NCBI GenBank assembly: GCA_008638415.1
Contig: VWVT01000004.1
Coordinates: 62,001-126,000 of the forward strand
Direction: 5' to 3'
DNA from: Nocardiopsis sinuspersici
GTDB lineage: Bacteria; Actinomycetota; Actinomycetes; Streptosporangiales; Streptosporangiaceae
Length of the DNA: 64,000 bases
The position numbers and the translations under genes were made by a program. Within the stretch, counting starts at the first letter, position 1, and the number at the start of each line of letters is the position of its first letter. A model generated the notes under the pieces. The model ran no database searches and was not told the DNA's origin. It saw only the letters and a program-made list of their open reading frames with translations. Below are positions 63,922-64,000 of the stretch, one piece after another.

Positions 63922-64000
63922 ATGGCCGTTACAGCTCAACAGGCACTCGGAATAGGCAGACGACCGCTGCGCGTGGGCAGGATCCGCTACGGACTGTGGT
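63922..64000 (+). CDS. Start of an unidentified gene, truncated by window edge
   Basis: The ATG at 63922 is preceded by GAGGTAGGTG and opens a frame (MAVTAQQALGIGRRPLRVGR) that runs off the window. The residues are too few to identify a family. An AT-richer patch at 63805-63840 (CTTAATAGCCATATACACC) probably holds its promoter. Confidence 0.45.
   Translation, partial: MAVTAQQALGIGRRPLRVGRIRYGLW

Overview
The window comes from a high-GC actinomycete chromosome. Codon third positions are almost all G or C, GTG starts are common, and four-base start/stop overlaps are frequent. F420-type oxidoreductases and the actinobacterial haem (ChdC/HemQ) route are present, as are many families confined to Actinobacteria (DUF4193, DUF4235, DUF3710, DUF3159, DUF3000). 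Gene order follows the Streptomyces core chromosome as I remember it (cutRS, dut and DUF3710; then acnA; then a ROK regulator with xylFGH and dxs; then fadBA, rnd, DUF3000, hemE, hemG and hemQ). Many details differ, including accessory genes and an archaeal-like ValRS. A Nocardiopsis-like member of the Streptosporangiales is my best guess, but this is inference.

Layout. 0-5 kb: the end of an IMPase-family gene, a 54-residue protein, the CutR/CutS two-component system behind a duplicated hairpin leader, a four-unit tandem repeat, and DUF4193/DUF4235 genes. 5-16 kb: valS, dut, DUF3710, a PIG-L deacetylase, a serpin, DUF3159, a TrkA pair and a TRAM/Fe-S RNA methyltransferase. 16-22 kb: an EamA transporter behind a 15-codon ORF, then a divergent operon joining an ECF sigma factor, a zinc-finger protein fused to a membrane domain, an ABC ATPase and a second membrane protein, then an F420 oxidoreductase. 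22-26 kb: acnA under a double-palindrome promoter, and an SRPBCC protein. 26-34 kb: the most accessory-looking stretch, with a small secreted protein, two related membrane proteins that share an extracellular domain and a Cys-rich tail, a Ser/Thr kinase with an unknown C-terminal domain, an ion channel and a P-loop kinase. 34-43 kb: ROK regulator, sugar ABC transporter, TauE exporter, dxs and an FprA-type reductase. 43-50 kb: a metallopeptidase, a TetR/MMPL pair, a frameshifted Rpn-like gene and a YrhK protein. 50-64 kb: fatty acid beta-oxidation (fadB-fadA), a TPR protein, RNase D, DUF3000, the late haem genes hemE, hemG and hemQ, a DUF4349 lipoprotein, psd-pssA for phosphatidylethanolamine, msrB, and the start of one further gene.

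How parts work together. psd and pssA are adjacent on the minus strand and form a two-step phospholipid pathway. hemG and hemQ overlap by 4 nt and perform successive steps of the coproporphyrin-dependent haem route. fadB and fadA overlap by 4 nt. The ROK regulator precedes the sugar transporter it probably controls, and TetR lies divergent to the MMPL exporter it probably represses.

Between genes there are many strong inverted repeats that act as shared terminators. A dispersed ~130-140 bp repeat family is also present: one array of four units and three diverged single copies, all just downstream of genes. No tRNA, rRNA, CRISPR array, transposase or integrase was seen. All homology statements come from reading motifs by eye; no search was run.
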